The position numbers and the translations under genes are program-made. The notes under the pieces are model-generated. The model worked only from the letters and a program-made list of their open reading frames with translations, was not told the origin of the DNA and made no database searches. Shown here one piece after another: positions 8,300 to 16,856 of a stretch of 64,000 bases of DNA (positions within the stretch are counted from its first letter, which is position 1; every line of letters starts with the position of its first letter). Source of the stretch: Clostridium caldaquaticum (GTDB lineage: Bacteria; Bacillota; Clostridia; Clostridiales; Clostridiaceae); the NCBI RefSeq assembly GCF_023806125.1, contig NZ_JAMSKT010000005.1, forward strand, positions 62,001 to 126,000, given 5' to 3'.

Positions 8300-8320
8300 A
8301 AGGCCCATTATTAGGGCCTT
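8300..8320 (-). terminator. Intercistronic hairpin between fbpA and fbpB
   Basis: Seven-bp perfect stem AAGGCCC/GGGCCTT with a 7-nt loop between the two genes. On the minus strand it is followed only by GATTATTT, a weak U tract, so it probably allows partial read-through or protects the fbpA mRNA end, making binding protein more abundant than permease. Confidence 0.6.
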
Positions 8321-8326
8321 TTTATT

Positions 8327-9391
8327 TTACTTCCAACCAATTTCATTAAATATTTCTACAGCATGTTTATTATGTTCACCAAGCCTTGACATTTCAATAT
8401 TTTGTTTCTTAAAATCTCCCCAAGACTTTAGAAGTTCTGCTGCTTCAACCTTTGGGTTTGCAGGATATTCAAAGTTTGCTTCAGCAAATAGTTTTTGCGC
8501 TTCTTCTGAAGTTAAAAATTCGATTAACTTAATTGCATTTTCCTTATTCTTTGAAGCCTTTGTTAAACCAGCACCACTTATATTTATGTGTGTTCCCGTA
8601 GTGTCTTGATTTGGAAAGAATACTCCTACCTTTTTAGCTGCATTTACTTCTTCTTGGTCTTGTGAATTTAACATTTTTCCAATGTAGTATGTGTTTACAA
8701 TTGCTATATCCCCTACACCTGCTGCAACAGCTTTTACTTGGTCTCTATCATTTCCTTGTGGCTCTCTTGCAAAATTTTGAACTAGACCCTTTGCCCATTC
8801 CTTAGCCTTATCCTTACCATTTATCTCTATCATTGAAGCAAGTAATGATTGGCTATATATATTTGTTGATGATCTTGTTAAAACTTTTCCCTTCAATTTA
8901 GCATCAGTTAGTGCTTCGTATGTTGAAAGTTCGCTTGGTTTTACTCTGTCTTTTGAATAAACAATAACTCTAGCTCTAACTGTAAGTGCAGCCCAAGTAT
9001 TATCCTTATCTTTTAAATTTTGAGGAATGTTTTTATTTACTGTATCTGAATTAAATGATTGTAAAAGTCCTTGTTCTTTTGCCTTATGTATCCTTCCTGC
9101 ATCGGCTGTAATTAGGATATCTGCCTGTGTATCTTGGCCTTCTCTTGTAAGTCTTTCTATAAGCTCATCTGATTTACCTTCAACTACATTAACCTTAATA
9201 CCTGTCTTTTGGAAAAATTCTTCATAAAGTTTTTTGTCTGTATCATAATGTCTGTCTGAATATACATTAACAACTTGTTGATTTTGTTGCGTTGATGTTT
9301 TTTCTCCAGCTGTTTTTGCACAACCTGCAAATATTGAAGCTGACAATAAAAGTGCTGATGTTATTGAAAGTAATTTGATTTTTCTGTTCAT
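8327..9391 (-). CDS. fbpA: Ferric iron-binding lipoprotein
   Basis: A 354-residue extracytoplasmic binding protein. A lipoprotein signal ends in the lipobox FAGC (Cys24), so it is anchored to the membrane surface. Family iron-binding residues are visible: the early SDRHYDTD segment and the paired tyrosines in NTYYIGKM (Tyr235, Tyr236), typical of FbpA/FutA proteins that bind Fe(III) through tyrosines. It is the first gene of the fbpABC operon. A consensus promoter with an overlapping Fur-like box lies upstream, consistent with iron repression. The start ATG follows AAGGGAGG. Confidence 0.93.
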   Translation of the reverse strand: MNRKIKLLSITSALLLSASIFAGCAKTAGEKTSTQQNQQVVNVYSDRHYDTDKKLYEEFFQKTGIKVNVVEGKSDELIERLTREGQDTQADILITADAGRIHKAKEQGLLQSFNSDTVNKNIPQNLKDKDNTWAALTVRARVIVYSKDRVKPSELSTYEALTDAKLKGKVLTRSSTNIYSQSLLASMIEINGKDKAKEWAKGLVQNFAREPQGNDRDQVKAVAAGVGDIAIVNTYYIGKMLNSQDQEEVNAAKKVGVFFPNQDTTGTHINISGAGLTKASKNKENAIKLIEFLTSEEAQKLFAEANFEYPANPKVEAAELLKSWGDFKKQNIEMSRLGEHNKHAVEIFNEIGWK

Positions 9392-9431
9392 GTTGAACCT
9401 CCCTTAATGAAATTATTTTTTAATTGAGAAC

Positions 9432-9450
9432 AAATATCAATATCATTATA
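9432..9450 (-). promoter_or_regulatory. Fur-like box over the fbpA promoter
   Basis: The minus-strand 19-mer TATAATGATATTGATATTT matches the classic Fur box GATAATGATAATCATTATC at 13 of 19 positions and includes the -10 hexamer. A repressor bound here would exclude RNA polymerase. Identification is by motif and iron-transport context. Confidence 0.6.
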
Positions 9451-9473
9451 TGGAACATATTCATTTTTGTCAA
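9445..9473 (-). promoter_or_regulatory. SigmaA promoter of fbpABC
   Basis: Perfect vegetative promoter on the minus strand: TTGACA at 9468-9473, a 17-bp spacer and TATAAT at 9445-9450, about 50 bp before the fbpA start. Such a strong consensus fits a gene held off by a repressor. Confidence 0.8.
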
Positions 9474-9480
9474 TATGGCT

Positions 9481-9573
9481 TAAGGGACGGTTATTAATAA
9501 TTAGCTTTTTTTTAAAAATGCTTAAATTTGATAACCGTCCCTAAGTTATAAATTTGATAACCGTCCCTAAGTT
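9481..9573. repeat. Palindromic interspersed repeat, copy 2, with duplicated right arm
   Basis: Same element as at 1936-1996. The left arm is AGGGACGGTTATTA at 9483-9496 (one change from copy 1). The right arm TGATAACCGTCCCT is at 9529-9542 and is repeated at 9555-9568 with its flank TAAGTTA, a 26-bp tandem duplication. The rest of the gene-free stretch 9392-9727 holds the fbpA promoter and plain AT-rich sequence; I see nothing else in it. Confidence 0.85.
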
Positions 9574-9727
9574 ACTATAAATATTTATTTGCTTATTTAA
9601 TATATTAATTTGTATAATAATAAATATCTTACTTTAAAGCTTAAAAACGGAGTCTTTATAAAGTACTTGGAAGACAAAGATTATTAATCTTAGCCTTAAG
9701 TATAAAAAATACAGGAGGAAAATTATT

Positions 9728-10333
9728 ATGAAAACTAATAAAATAAAAAAACTAACCCCGCTTGCAGAAACAAAATTTTTAAGCCTTTATGATGCAGAAT
9801 ACGAAAATAAGAAAGGGGCTTTAAAGCACTGGATTATTGCTTCCAGAAAAGATTTTAATACCTTAAATGCACAATTTTCAGGAGAAAAAGAAGAAAACAT
9901 TGATGCAGTTGTAATTGCTGCTTTTCATGAAGAACGCAAAAGCCTTGTGCTTATAAAACAGTTTAGAACACCTTTAAACGATTATGTTTATGAGCTTCCA
10001 GCGGGACTTTTAGATGAAGATGAAAGTATAGAAAAGGCTGTTAACAGAGAGCTAAAAGAAGAAACAGGTTTATCTCTTATAAAGATAAACTACGAAAAGA
10101 CTAAAAATAAGGTTTATATTTCTGCAGGTATGACGGATGAATCTGTGGCTATGGTTTATTGCAGCTGCAAAGGCATTGTATCTAACAAATACTTGGAAGA
10201 TGATGAGGACATAGAAGCAGTTTTAGTTTCTCAAGAAGAGGCTAAAGAAATGCTTAAAAAAGATATAAAAATGGATATAAAAGTATGGACAATATTACAA
10301 AGCTTTGCACTGCTTGGTGAGAAATTATTTTAA
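9728..10333 (+). CDS. Nudix hydrolase, ADP-ribose pyrophosphatase-like
   Basis: A 201-residue cytosolic hydrolase with a complete Nudix box: G-x5-E-x7-REL-x-EE-x-GL, reading GLLDED-E-SIEKAVN-RELKEETGL near residues 98-120. These residues bind the metal and cleave nucleoside-diphosphate-linked substrates. The preceding segment (VLIKQFRTPLNDYVYELPAG) is the pattern of ADP-sugar/ADP-ribose pyrophosphatases, but the substrate is inferred. It is monocistronic, with AGGAGG ahead of the ATG and a hairpin right after the stop. The repeat at 9481-9573 lies upstream. Confidence 0.85.
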   Translation: MKTNKIKKLTPLAETKFLSLYDAEYENKKGALKHWIIASRKDFNTLNAQFSGEKEENIDAVVIAAFHEERKSLVLIKQFRTPLNDYVYELPAGLLDEDESIEKAVNRELKEETGLSLIKINYEKTKNKVYISAGMTDESVAMVYCSCKGIVSNKYLEDDEDIEAVLVSQEEAKEMLKKDIKMDIKVWTILQSFALLGEKLF

Positions 10334-10335
10334 AA

Positions 10336-10361
10336 CAGCTGGTTGTCCTACCTTCCAGCTG
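10336..10361. terminator. Bidirectional terminator between convergent Nudix genes
   Basis: Hairpin CAGCTGG/CCAGCTG (7 bp) with a T-run on the plus side and AAAA on the other, placed 3-5 bp from both stop codons. Confidence 0.85.
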
Positions 10362-10365
10362 CTTT

Positions 10366-10998
10366 TTATAATTCCTTAGATAAAAACTCCCTGGCTTCAT
10401 GAAAAATCTTTTTATAATATTTTAAATCATGAGGAACAAAATCCTTAATTGCTGCATCAAAACTTAATGGTATTTTACATCCTTCATCATTTACTTCATA
10501 GCCTTCAGCTCTTACATAATCAGCACTGCCTTCAAATAACTCTATAATATGTTTAAGAGAAATTTTAAACATACCTGTTACTTCTTCAGCCTGAATCTTG
10601 AAACTTTCCATAGGTATATTACAATTAAATAAAAACACATTTGCAAATTCGTTGTCTATAAAACTCTCTTCAGACTTCTGTTCTTTAATAACTCCTAAAG
10701 GTATAAGGTTCTCGAAGCTTACATGAACACCTAACTCTTCTTTAAGCTCTCTGATCCCCTCCTTAACCTCTTCTCCAGCACTTAAGTGTCCTGCGGAAGT
10801 TATATCTAAATGATTAGGATAAGTATCTTTTTCAGGATGCCTTCTTTGAAGTAAAATATAATCTTTATTATTTTCTTTAAAAACAAACCAGCACTGAAAA
10901 GATTTGTGCCAATAGCCCTTCTTGTGCACTACACTTCTAAGCTCTGTTCCTATATGTTCCATTCTTTCATTGTATATATCAAAATATTCTTCACACAT
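10366..10998 (-). CDS. Nudix hydrolase, YfcD/IPP isomerase-like subgroup
   Basis: A 210-residue protein that starts EEYFDIYNERMEHIGTELR and contains a Nudix box (GHLSAGEEVKEGIRELKEELGV) near residues 88-110. The N-terminal DIYNE segment and the HKSFQCWFVF motif are typical of Nudix proteins related to isopentenyl-diphosphate isomerase and of YfcD. The true substrate is not evident. The AEC carrier gene ends 16 bp upstream on the same strand, so the two form an operon. AAGGAG precedes the ATG. Confidence 0.85.
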   Translation of the reverse strand: MCEEYFDIYNERMEHIGTELRSVVHKKGYWHKSFQCWFVFKENNKDYILLQRRHPEKDTYPNHLDITSAGHLSAGEEVKEGIRELKEELGVHVSFENLIPLGVIKEQKSEESFIDNEFANVFLFNCNIPMESFKIQAEEVTGMFKISLKHIIELFEGSADYVRAEGYEVNDEGCKIPLSFDAAIKDFVPHDLKYYKKIFHEAREFLSKEL

Positions 10999-11014
10999 CT
11001 TTCTAAGCTCCTTT

Positions 11015-11926
11015 TTATAATACGAATTTTAATATTAAAGGAAAAGTTATAGTACATAACAAAGTAGTGAGAAAAACTATTCCTGCTGAAAACTCCTTTT
11101 CTTTGTCAAAGCTTTCTGCAAAAATTGATGTAGTAGCTGCAGCTGGCATAGCTTGAAGTATTATCATTGTATTCATAACATTTGAGCTGTCCTTCATTAA
11201 AAGTGCTGCTGCATAAAAAAAAGATGGAATTATTATTAATTTAATAAAGGAACCATAATATATTGTCCAATCTTTGAATATTATTTTAAGGTCTGCTTTC
11301 GATAAAATTACTCCAATCATTATCATAGATAAAGGAGTGGTCATAGAGCCTACACTCTTTAAACTGCTGGTTATTATAGGATGAAGCTTTATATTAAAAA
11401 TCATAATAGAAATTCCTATATAAACTGCTATAAGACACGGATTTAACAGTACTTTTTTTATTCCCTTTAAAGATAATCTGTCCGAAAAAAGAGCAACTCC
11501 GTACGTCCATACAAGCACATTAAAAAACATATTGAATATTGCAGCATACGCTACACCTTCAGCACCGTATATACTATTCATCACAGCAAAACCCATAAAT
11601 CCGCAGTTAGAGAAAACATTAGCAAACTGAAGTATGTTTTTTCTCCTGCTTTTCACTGGAAGCAGAAAAATATAAGATAATATAGGTGTAATTATAAACA
11701 CTATAAAGCTGTATAGAAAGCATTTTAAAATATTATCTGCAATTTCCTTACTGTAATTTAAGTTAAAAGAAGACACGATAAGCAGCGGCAGGGTAACTCT
11801 TAATAGCATTTCCGATAATGCTTTATTTACCTTGTCCGTTATTATTTCTCTCTTGCTGGCATAAACTCCTACAAGTATTATTAAAAACAATGAAATTACT
11901 TGTTCTATTACAGTTACACTATTCAA
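11015..11926 (-). CDS. AEC-family (auxin efflux carrier-like) transporter
   Basis: A 303-residue integral membrane protein with about ten hydrophobic helices in two inverted halves, as in the AEC/BASS-related superfamily. Typical features are the N-terminal LFLIILVGVYASKREII, the polar break SNCGFMGFAVMNSIYG and the C-terminal QAMPAAATTSIFAE. Bacterial members move small organic acids or similar solutes; the substrate here is unknown. It starts at TTG with AAAGGGTGAT upstream. It is first in a two-gene operon with the Nudix hydrolase, which gives no clear pathway link. Confidence 0.88.
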   Translation of the reverse strand: MNSVTVIEQVISLFLIILVGVYASKREIITDKVNKALSEMLLRVTLPLLIVSSFNLNYSKEIADNILKCFLYSFIVFIITPILSYIFLLPVKSRRKNILQFANVFSNCGFMGFAVMNSIYGAEGVAYAAIFNMFFNVLVWTYGVALFSDRLSLKGIKKVLLNPCLIAVYIGISIMIFNIKLHPIITSSLKSVGSMTTPLSMIMIGVILSKADLKIIFKDWTIYYGSFIKLIIIPSFFYAAALLMKDSSNVMNTMIILQAMPAAATTSIFAESFDKEKEFSAGIVFLTTLLCTITFPLILKFVL

Positions 11927-12055
11927 ATTGTATCACCCTTTCGATATTTTATTATATCATATAAAAATCTTTATCCCTCTAAATTCATTATAATTTTTCA
12001 AAATTTTATTTATAACACATAAATTTATACATCATTACTGTAATAAATTGCTTCT

Positions 12056-12081
12056 TAAGTTTCTACAAAATACGACGATAA
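12056..12081 (+). promoter_or_regulatory. Possible SigD-type motility promoter
   Basis: TAAG, 14 bp, then GACGATAA, compared with the SigD consensus TAAA-N15-GCCGATAT. It lies about 70 bp upstream of a chemoreceptor gene, a class usually under SigD in Firmicutes. Two mismatches and a short spacer keep this tentative. Confidence 0.4.
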
Positions 12082-12148
12082 TTTATATAAAAAGGCGTAG
12101 TTCATAAACAGATTATTAATTCATTAAAGAACGTAAGGAGAATTGATT

Positions 12149-14152
12149 ATGAATCTTCAAAAGCTGAAATTTAAAAGTATAAGAGCTAAACTTATAACAG
12201 GTATGATTGCACTTTGCTTAATACCGTTATTAACTGCGGAAAGTATTACTTATTTAAAAGCAAAAGATATTTTAGCTAAAAAGCTTGAAGTTACCAGCAG
12301 ACAGACTCTTTCTGAAATAAATCTGTCTCTAGATAATTACTTTAAAGGTACGTCTATTCTACTTAACATGGCTTCAAGCAACGTTAACTTTACTCAAGCA
12401 TATACATCAGAGGAAAAAATACAGTATGCAAAAAATTATCTTAAAGAAATGCAAAGCAGCAGTACAAATATTATGAACACCTTTTATGGAACTGAATCCG
12501 GAAAATTTCAAATATATCCAGAAGCTGATATTCCTGATAATTTTAACCATAAGGAAAGACCATGGTATAAGCTGGCTGTAAACAATAAAGGAAAAATCGT
12601 AGTTACACCACCTTATAAAGATGTTGCAACAGGAAAGATTGTAGTTACATTAGCAAAAACCGTTGAATATGAAAACAATATTGTAGGAGTAGTAGGAATT
12701 GATTTATCCCTAGATGCGCTATCAGATTCTTTATCAAAGTCAAAAACAGGGGAAACTGGCTATGTATTTATTTGTGATTCTGATGGTATCCTTATTTCCC
12801 ATCCTGACAAAACCCTTATAGGTACAGATACGCCTGCAAAGCTTAGTTTCTGGAATGAAGCTAAGACTAACGAAATGGGATTTACAACTTACACCTTTGA
12901 AGGTCAGAAAAAATTTGCAAATTATGATACAAATAAACTAACAGGCTTTAAACTTATTGCTGCAATAAATGAAAGCGAACTTATAGATGACCTAAACTCA
13001 ATAAAAAATCTAATAATAGTTTCTTTAGGAATTGTTTCCTTATTAGCTTCACTTTTAGCATTAATATTAAGTAAAGGTATAGCTGTCAATATTGCCAAAC
13101 TCAAAACAGCCTTTGAAAGTGCTTCAAAAGGTGATTTGACAACTGAAGTTATAATAAACTCTGAAGATGAGTTAGGTAAACTGGGCAGCGACTTTAATGA
13201 AATGATACGCAACATTTCCTCGCTTATGAAAAATGTTGAAACTTCAACAAAAACTATATTAGAGGCTTCCTCCCAAATTGCAAGTATGTCTGAAGAAACA
13301 ACAGCATCCATAAACGAAGTGTCAAGGGCTATTGAAGAAATTTCTCAAGGTGCTACCGTTCAGGCTCATAATGCTCAGGAAAGTGTTTCAAATATAGATG
13401 AACTTTCTTTAAAAATTGATGATATTACAGCAGCAGCTAAAGAAGCTGGACAAATATCTAACGACACTCAGGCTTTAAGTGATAAAGGATTGACTATGGT
13501 TGAAACCTTATCTCAAAAATCTTTGGAAACTAAAGAATCCTCCTCTCGTGTAGGCCAGGTTGTTCAGGAAGTAAATAACAGTATGAGCAAAATAACTACA
13601 ATATCTGAAGCAATTTCTAGTATTACTGAGCAAACAAATCTGTTAGCATTAAATGCCTCAATAGAAGCTGCAAGAGCAGGAGAAGCAGGAAGAGGTTTTG
13701 CTGTAGTTGCTGAGGAAATCAGAAAACTTGCAGAAGAATCAAGAAATTCTACAGAAGAAATAAAGAAAATTATTGAGACAATTCAAATGCAGTCTAATAA
13801 AGCAGTTAAGGCAATGGAAAGCACAGAGATAACTATAAAAGAACAGGAACACACAATGGTTGAAACAAGAAAGGTATTTAATGAAATTATAAACAGTGTA
13901 TCCATACTTACTGGAAAGATAAACATTATAAAAAATTCTATAATCGATATAAATTCAAGTAAAGAAAATGTAGTTCAACAGACACAAAATATATCTGCTG
14001 TTGCACAGGAAACTGCCTCCGCTTCTGAAGAGGTTTCAGCTTCTGCAGAAGAAGTCAATGCAACTATGGATGAACTGACAAAATATGCTGAAGAGCTTAA
14101 TAATCTTTCAAATAAACTGGAAAAAGAAGTTAACAATTTCAAAACAAAATAA
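12149..14152 (+). CDS. Methyl-accepting chemotaxis protein with dCache sensor
   Basis: A 667-residue chemoreceptor. One N-terminal membrane helix (about residues 15-32) and one near 280-303 bracket a ~250-residue extracellular dCache-type sensor ([17 protein letters not shown]). Then come a HAMP domain and a long coiled-coil signalling domain whose hairpin tip is [20 protein letters not shown]. It should signal through CheA/CheW to flagella, but no che or fla genes are in the window. The ATG at 12149 has AAGGAG at ideal spacing; a TTG two codons earlier is too close to it. The 3' end overlaps the convergent TPR gene by 178 bp. Confidence 0.95.
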   Translation: MNLQKLKFKSIRAKLITGMIALCLIPLLTAESITYLKAKDILAKKLEVTSRQTLSEINLSLDNYFKGTSILLNMASSNVNFTQAYTSEEKIQYAKNYLKEMQSSSTNIMNTFYGTESGKFQIYPEADIPDNFNHKERPWYKLAVNNKGKIVVTPPYKDVATGKIVVTLAKTVEYENNIVGVVGIDLSLDALSDSLSKSKTGETGYVFICDSDGILISHPDKTLIGTDTPAKLSFWNEAKTNEMGFTTYTFEGQKKFANYDTNKLTGFKLIAAINESELIDDLNSIKNLIIVSLGIVSLLASLLALILSKGIAVNIAKLKTAFESASKGDLTTEVIINSEDELGKLGSDFNEMIRNISSLMKNVETSTKTILEASSQIASMSEETTASINEVSRAIEEISQGATVQAHNAQESVSNIDELSLKIDDITAAAKEAGQISNDTQALSDKGLTMVETLSQKSLETKESSSRVGQVVQEVNNSMSKITTISEAISSITEQTNLLALNASIEAARAGEAGRGFAVVAEEIRKLAEESRNSTEEIKKIIETIQMQSNKAVKAMESTEITIKEQEHTMVETRKVFNEIINSVSILTGKINIIKNSIIDINSSKENVVQQTQNISAVAQETASASEEVSASAEEVNATMDELTKYAEELNNLSNKLEKEVNNFKTK

Positions 14153-14619
14153 AGGCTGGATTTTTCCAGTCCTTTATTTTGCTTTTCTATTTCATTAATT
14201 AACTTATCAATCTCCTCATCATAAATGCCATTGGTTTTAGCTGACTGTAAAATTTTAATAGCCTCATTAACCTTTCCCTCACCTAAATAAATATCTTTTA
14301 TTTTAATATAAGTACTCTTATTTTTTTTATTCACTAAGATTGCTTTCTGAAATTGTTTATCTGCCTCTTCATATATACCCAAGACAAGCTTTATTCTCCC
14401 TAAACATATATAAGCATCCACATTTTTCTTATTAAATTTTACAGCTTTATTAAAACACTCATCTGCAGCTTCATAATTTTTATTTTTTAAGTATATATTC
14501 CCAAGTTCAACATTCTTATGTGAAACGTAATTCATGAATACGGAAATGATAGCCAAAACTATTATCAGAATTATTGAAAGAATAAGCCTGGCTATGCTTC
14601 TTCTTTTATCAAGAATCAT
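13975..14619 (-). CDS. Membrane-anchored TPR protein with extended tail
   Basis: A 214-residue protein: one N-terminal membrane helix (about residues 12-31), then about three tetratricopeptide units ([40 protein letters not shown] and a weaker third) that would bind partner proteins. Up to about residue 150 it looks like a normal short TPR protein. The last ~60 residues lie antisense to the chemoreceptor gene, are Ser/Ala/Glu-rich and probably arose when an original stop was lost. A function cannot be assigned. Confidence 0.7.
   Translation of the reverse strand: MILDKRRSIARLILSIILIIVLAIISVFMNYVSHKNVELGNIYLKNKNYEAADECFNKAVKFNKKNVDAYICLGRIKLVLGIYEEADKQFQKAILVNKKNKSTYIKIKDIYLGEGKVNEAIKILQSAKTNGIYDEEIDKLINEIEKQNKGLEKSSLYFVLKLLTSFSSLFERLLSSSAYFVSSSIVALTSSAEAETSSEAEAVSCATADIFCVC
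14151..14175 (+). terminator. Chemoreceptor terminator inside the TPR gene
   Basis: Hairpin AAAGGCTGGA / TCCAGTCCTTT followed by ATTTT, starting at the chemoreceptor stop codon. It is located within the coding part of the opposite-strand TPR gene. Confidence 0.7.
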
Positions 14620-14740
14620 ATAAAAGCCTCCATAATAATATTATTTAATTCATATTATCATCATATTTAAATAAAGAAAAATTTGTGCCTTTAGCATATA
14701 GTTTTTAATCAATTTTCCATTTTATTTTTTCTCATAACTA

Positions 14741-14769
14741 TTGTTTGTTTTTACTGATTCTGTTAAAAT
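14741..14769 (+). promoter_or_regulatory. Possible sigmaA promoter for the agr-region cluster
   Basis: TTGTTT (14741-14746), 17-bp spacer, TAAAAT (14764-14769), about 115 bp upstream of the DUF5317 gene that opens the plus-strand cluster. The match is moderate and in AT-rich DNA. Nothing else was recognised between 14620 and 14882. Confidence 0.35.
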
Positions 14770-14882
14770 AAATTATGTAAAAGAATTTCGAAATAGTGCA
14801 GCAACTGCAATATTTCTGTTAAATTGTAAAAATACTGTCATATTTTAATCTGTAATTAAACGATTTAGCTGTGAGGATACAT

Positions 14883-15443
14883 ATGCTTGAGACTATTTTA
14901 TTCGCATTACTTATTGCAAAAATAAAAGACTATAAACTAAAACCAATATTCAAATCTTTTGCTTTTTATCCATCCATTGCATTTACATTATTCTATGTAA
15001 TCTGGAATATATCTATATTTTTCGGTGATTATAGCCTTATAAAATACTCAAGTATATTAGAAAAGATTTATCTTTTAACCTTCCTTACTTTAGTTTTTAA
15101 ATATAATCTATATAAAAGTGCTTTTTTAGGTTCGTTTTGCATTTTTATAGGGACAAGCTTAAACAAGCTAGCTATAGCTGCAAATGGCGGCAAAATGCCT
15201 GTGTTTCCCACTTTATCTTACATAACCGGCTACGTTAAAGCTGATTCATTTACAAAAGTTAATGATATACATGTTTTAGGCAGTGGATCTACAAAACTTA
15301 AATTTTTAACAGATTACATTGATTTAGGATACAGTATTTTGAGTGTAGGCGATATATTTATAAGATTATTTGTTTTTATTATAATTTTTAGTTCCATAAA
15401 ACATATAAATGAAAAAAATATAAAATTATATAGTTTCAACTGA
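14883..15443 (+). CDS. DUF5317-family membrane protein
   Basis: A 186-residue protein with about five hydrophobic helices and a conserved extracytoplasmic segment containing ANGGKMPV and the GSGSTKLKFLTDYI region, the pattern I associate with DUF5317. Its biochemical role is unknown. The ATG at 14883 has GAGG six bases upstream; an in-frame GTG at 14871 overlaps that site. It is followed after 83 bp by a second membrane protein gene and then agrB-agrD on the same strand, so a role beside peptide signalling is possible but unproven. Confidence 0.7.
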   Translation: MLETILFALLIAKIKDYKLKPIFKSFAFYPSIAFTLFYVIWNISIFFGDYSLIKYSSILEKIYLLTFLTLVFKYNLYKSAFLGSFCIFIGTSLNKLAIAANGGKMPVFPTLSYITGYVKADSFTKVNDIHVLGSGSTKLKFLTDYIDLGYSILSVGDIFIRLFVFIIIFSSIKHINEKNIKLYSFN

Positions 15444-15526
15444 ATATTTTAAAAATTTAAATAGCATATTTATATTATTTACAAGACTTTAAGCAAAAAA
15501 ATACATCTGCCTGGGAGGAATTAGTT

Positions 15527-15988
15527 ATGCTAAAAATATCTTTATTAGAATTTTTTTTAAGAGCTATTCCTGAAACCTTTTTAATGGTATTAATTGTGCA
15601 CGCATTATCCAGGATGAAAATTAATTTTAAAAAATATTTGTTATCGTCATCAATTTTCTCTGTTATGGTTTATTTAATAAGGCTTTTGCCTATTCAGCTA
15701 GGAGTACATTCTATATTGAATTTAATAGTTCTTATAGTTTTAACGGTGCTTATAAATAAGGTAGATATTATTAAATCTACCAGCTCAGGACTTATTGCTT
15801 TTATTTTTACTTTTTTACTTGAAGGAGCAAATTTTTATTTTATACAGTCGGTATTGAAAAAGGATATTAATGAGGTAATGACAAATCCTGTTTCAAAGGT
15901 TTTAACTGGCCTTCCATCATTAATTTTGTTTGGAATTTTTACAATAATCTATTATATTATTTTATTAAAACAAAACAAGTTAAGGTAA
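15527..15988 (+). CDS. Unknown membrane protein upstream of agrB
   Basis: A 153-residue, very hydrophobic protein with about four to five transmembrane helices and short charged loops; no catalytic motif was recognised. It has a strong GGGAGG ribosome site and ends 6 bp before agrB, so it is almost certainly translated from the agr transcript. Size and position suggest an accessory membrane component of AgrB/AgrD processing or export, but nothing in the sequence proves this. Confidence 0.75.
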   Translation: MLKISLLEFFLRAIPETFLMVLIVHALSRMKINFKKYLLSSSIFSVMVYLIRLLPIQLGVHSILNLIVLIVLTVLINKVDIIKSTSSGLIAFIFTFLLEGANFYFIQSVLKKDINEVMTNPVSKVLTGLPSLILFGIFTIIYYIILLKQNKLR

Positions 15989-15994
15989 TGAACT

Positions 15995-16663
15995 ATGGAA
16001 AAATTAGCAGATAATATTGCAAAAAAAATAAGTTTAGAATTAAAACTTGACAGTGACCGCAAAGAAGTAATTGCCTACGGTACTTTTGCTCTCCTTCATA
16101 CACTGCTTTCTATAATACTTGTAATAATTTTTGGAGCTGTACTGAATGTTATGGTTGAGGCACTTATTATATCCTTTGCCATAAGTATTCTCAGAAAATA
16201 CTCAGGAGGAGTTCACGCCAGCTCTCCAGGAATTTGTGCTTCAGTAGGTACTGTTATAACTTTAATACTGGCTGTATTTATATGCTTCGGGCTTAATTCA
16301 TATATCAGTTTAAATTTAATTTTTGCATCAGGCTTAATATGTTTTTTCTGGTCTTACTACATAATAATAAAATTAGCTCCAGTAGATAGCCCAGCCAAGC
16401 CTATAAAAACACAGAAAAAAAGAGAAAGGATGAAAAAAGGATCTATATTTATTCTGGCTGTCTATGCAGTAATTGTGCTGCTTAATATTTATCTTTATAT
16501 GTACACTAAAGAGAAAAGATTTTTAATTTTTTCTTTATGTATATATAGCGGTACAGTATGGCAGGCTTTTACTCTTACAACCCAAGGACATACTGCCCTA
16601 AAAAAATTAGATTCTTTTTTAAATCAATTAATAACTTTACTAAGGAGGGGAAAAAAATCATGA
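15995..16663 (+). CDS. agrB: AgrB-family peptide-processing membrane endopeptidase
   Basis: A 222-residue membrane cysteine protease that trims the AgrD precursor at its C-terminus and forms the thiolactone ring. The catalytic region reads RKYSGGVHASSPGIC: His74 and Cys81 have the seven-residue spacing of His77/Cys84 in staphylococcal AgrB. Five or six hydrophobic helices surround it, with the basic loop TQKKRERMKK. The stop codon overlaps the agrD start (ATGA), so the two are translationally coupled. No AgrC or AgrA homologue is in the window. Confidence 0.93.
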   Translation: MEKLADNIAKKISLELKLDSDRKEVIAYGTFALLHTLLSIILVIIFGAVLNVMVEALIISFAISILRKYSGGVHASSPGICASVGTVITLILAVFICFGLNSYISLNLIFASGLICFFWSYYIIIKLAPVDSPAKPIKTQKKRERMKKGSIFILAVYAVIVLLNIYLYMYTKEKRFLIFSLCIYSGTVWQAFTLTTQGHTALKKLDSFLNQLITLLRRGKKS

Positions 16664-16785
16664 AAAAGAGATTATTTACTTTATTTGCTGCACTAACAAC
16701 TATTCTTGCAGCTACAGTTGCTTCATCCGCTTGTGTATGGACAGTATATCAACCTGAAGAACCTGCATGCTTAAGAGAAGAATAA
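16660..16785 (+). CDS. agrD: AgrD-type cyclic autoinducer peptide precursor
   Basis: A 41-residue prepeptide. It has a Lys/Arg-containing amphipathic N-terminal leader (MKKRLFTLFAALTTI), a core SSACVWTVY with the single ring-forming Cys25, and the acidic recognition tail QPEEPACLREE typical of clostridial AgrD. By comparison with clostridial peptides that form a five-residue thiolactone, the ring is predicted to be Cys-Val-Trp-Thr-Val; the number of exocyclic residues is unknown. The frame is open upstream of the true ATG at 16660, which has AGGAGGGG and overlaps the agrB stop. Confidence 0.92.
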   Translation: MKKRLFTLFAALTTILAATVASSACVWTVYQPEEPACLREE

Positions 16786-16799
16786 ACTTTCAAAAAATG

Positions 16800-16826
16800 T
16801 TTAAGGTCGGTTTATCCGACCTTAAA
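16800..16826 (+). terminator. Hairpin between agrD and the GGDEF/HD-GYP gene
   Basis: Eleven-bp perfect stem TTTAAGGTCGG/CCGACCTTAAA with a 5-nt loop, 14 bp after the agrD stop. The following CGCTTTCAT is not a U tract, so it may protect or attenuate the upstream mRNA and not fully stop transcription. Confidence 0.6.
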
Positions 16827-16856
16827 CGCTTTCATATTGAAATGAGGTACACACAG

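Noticed and set aside
12922-13311. Minus-strand open frame of 129 codons
   Set aside because: Antisense to the chemoreceptor coding region; no independent signals.
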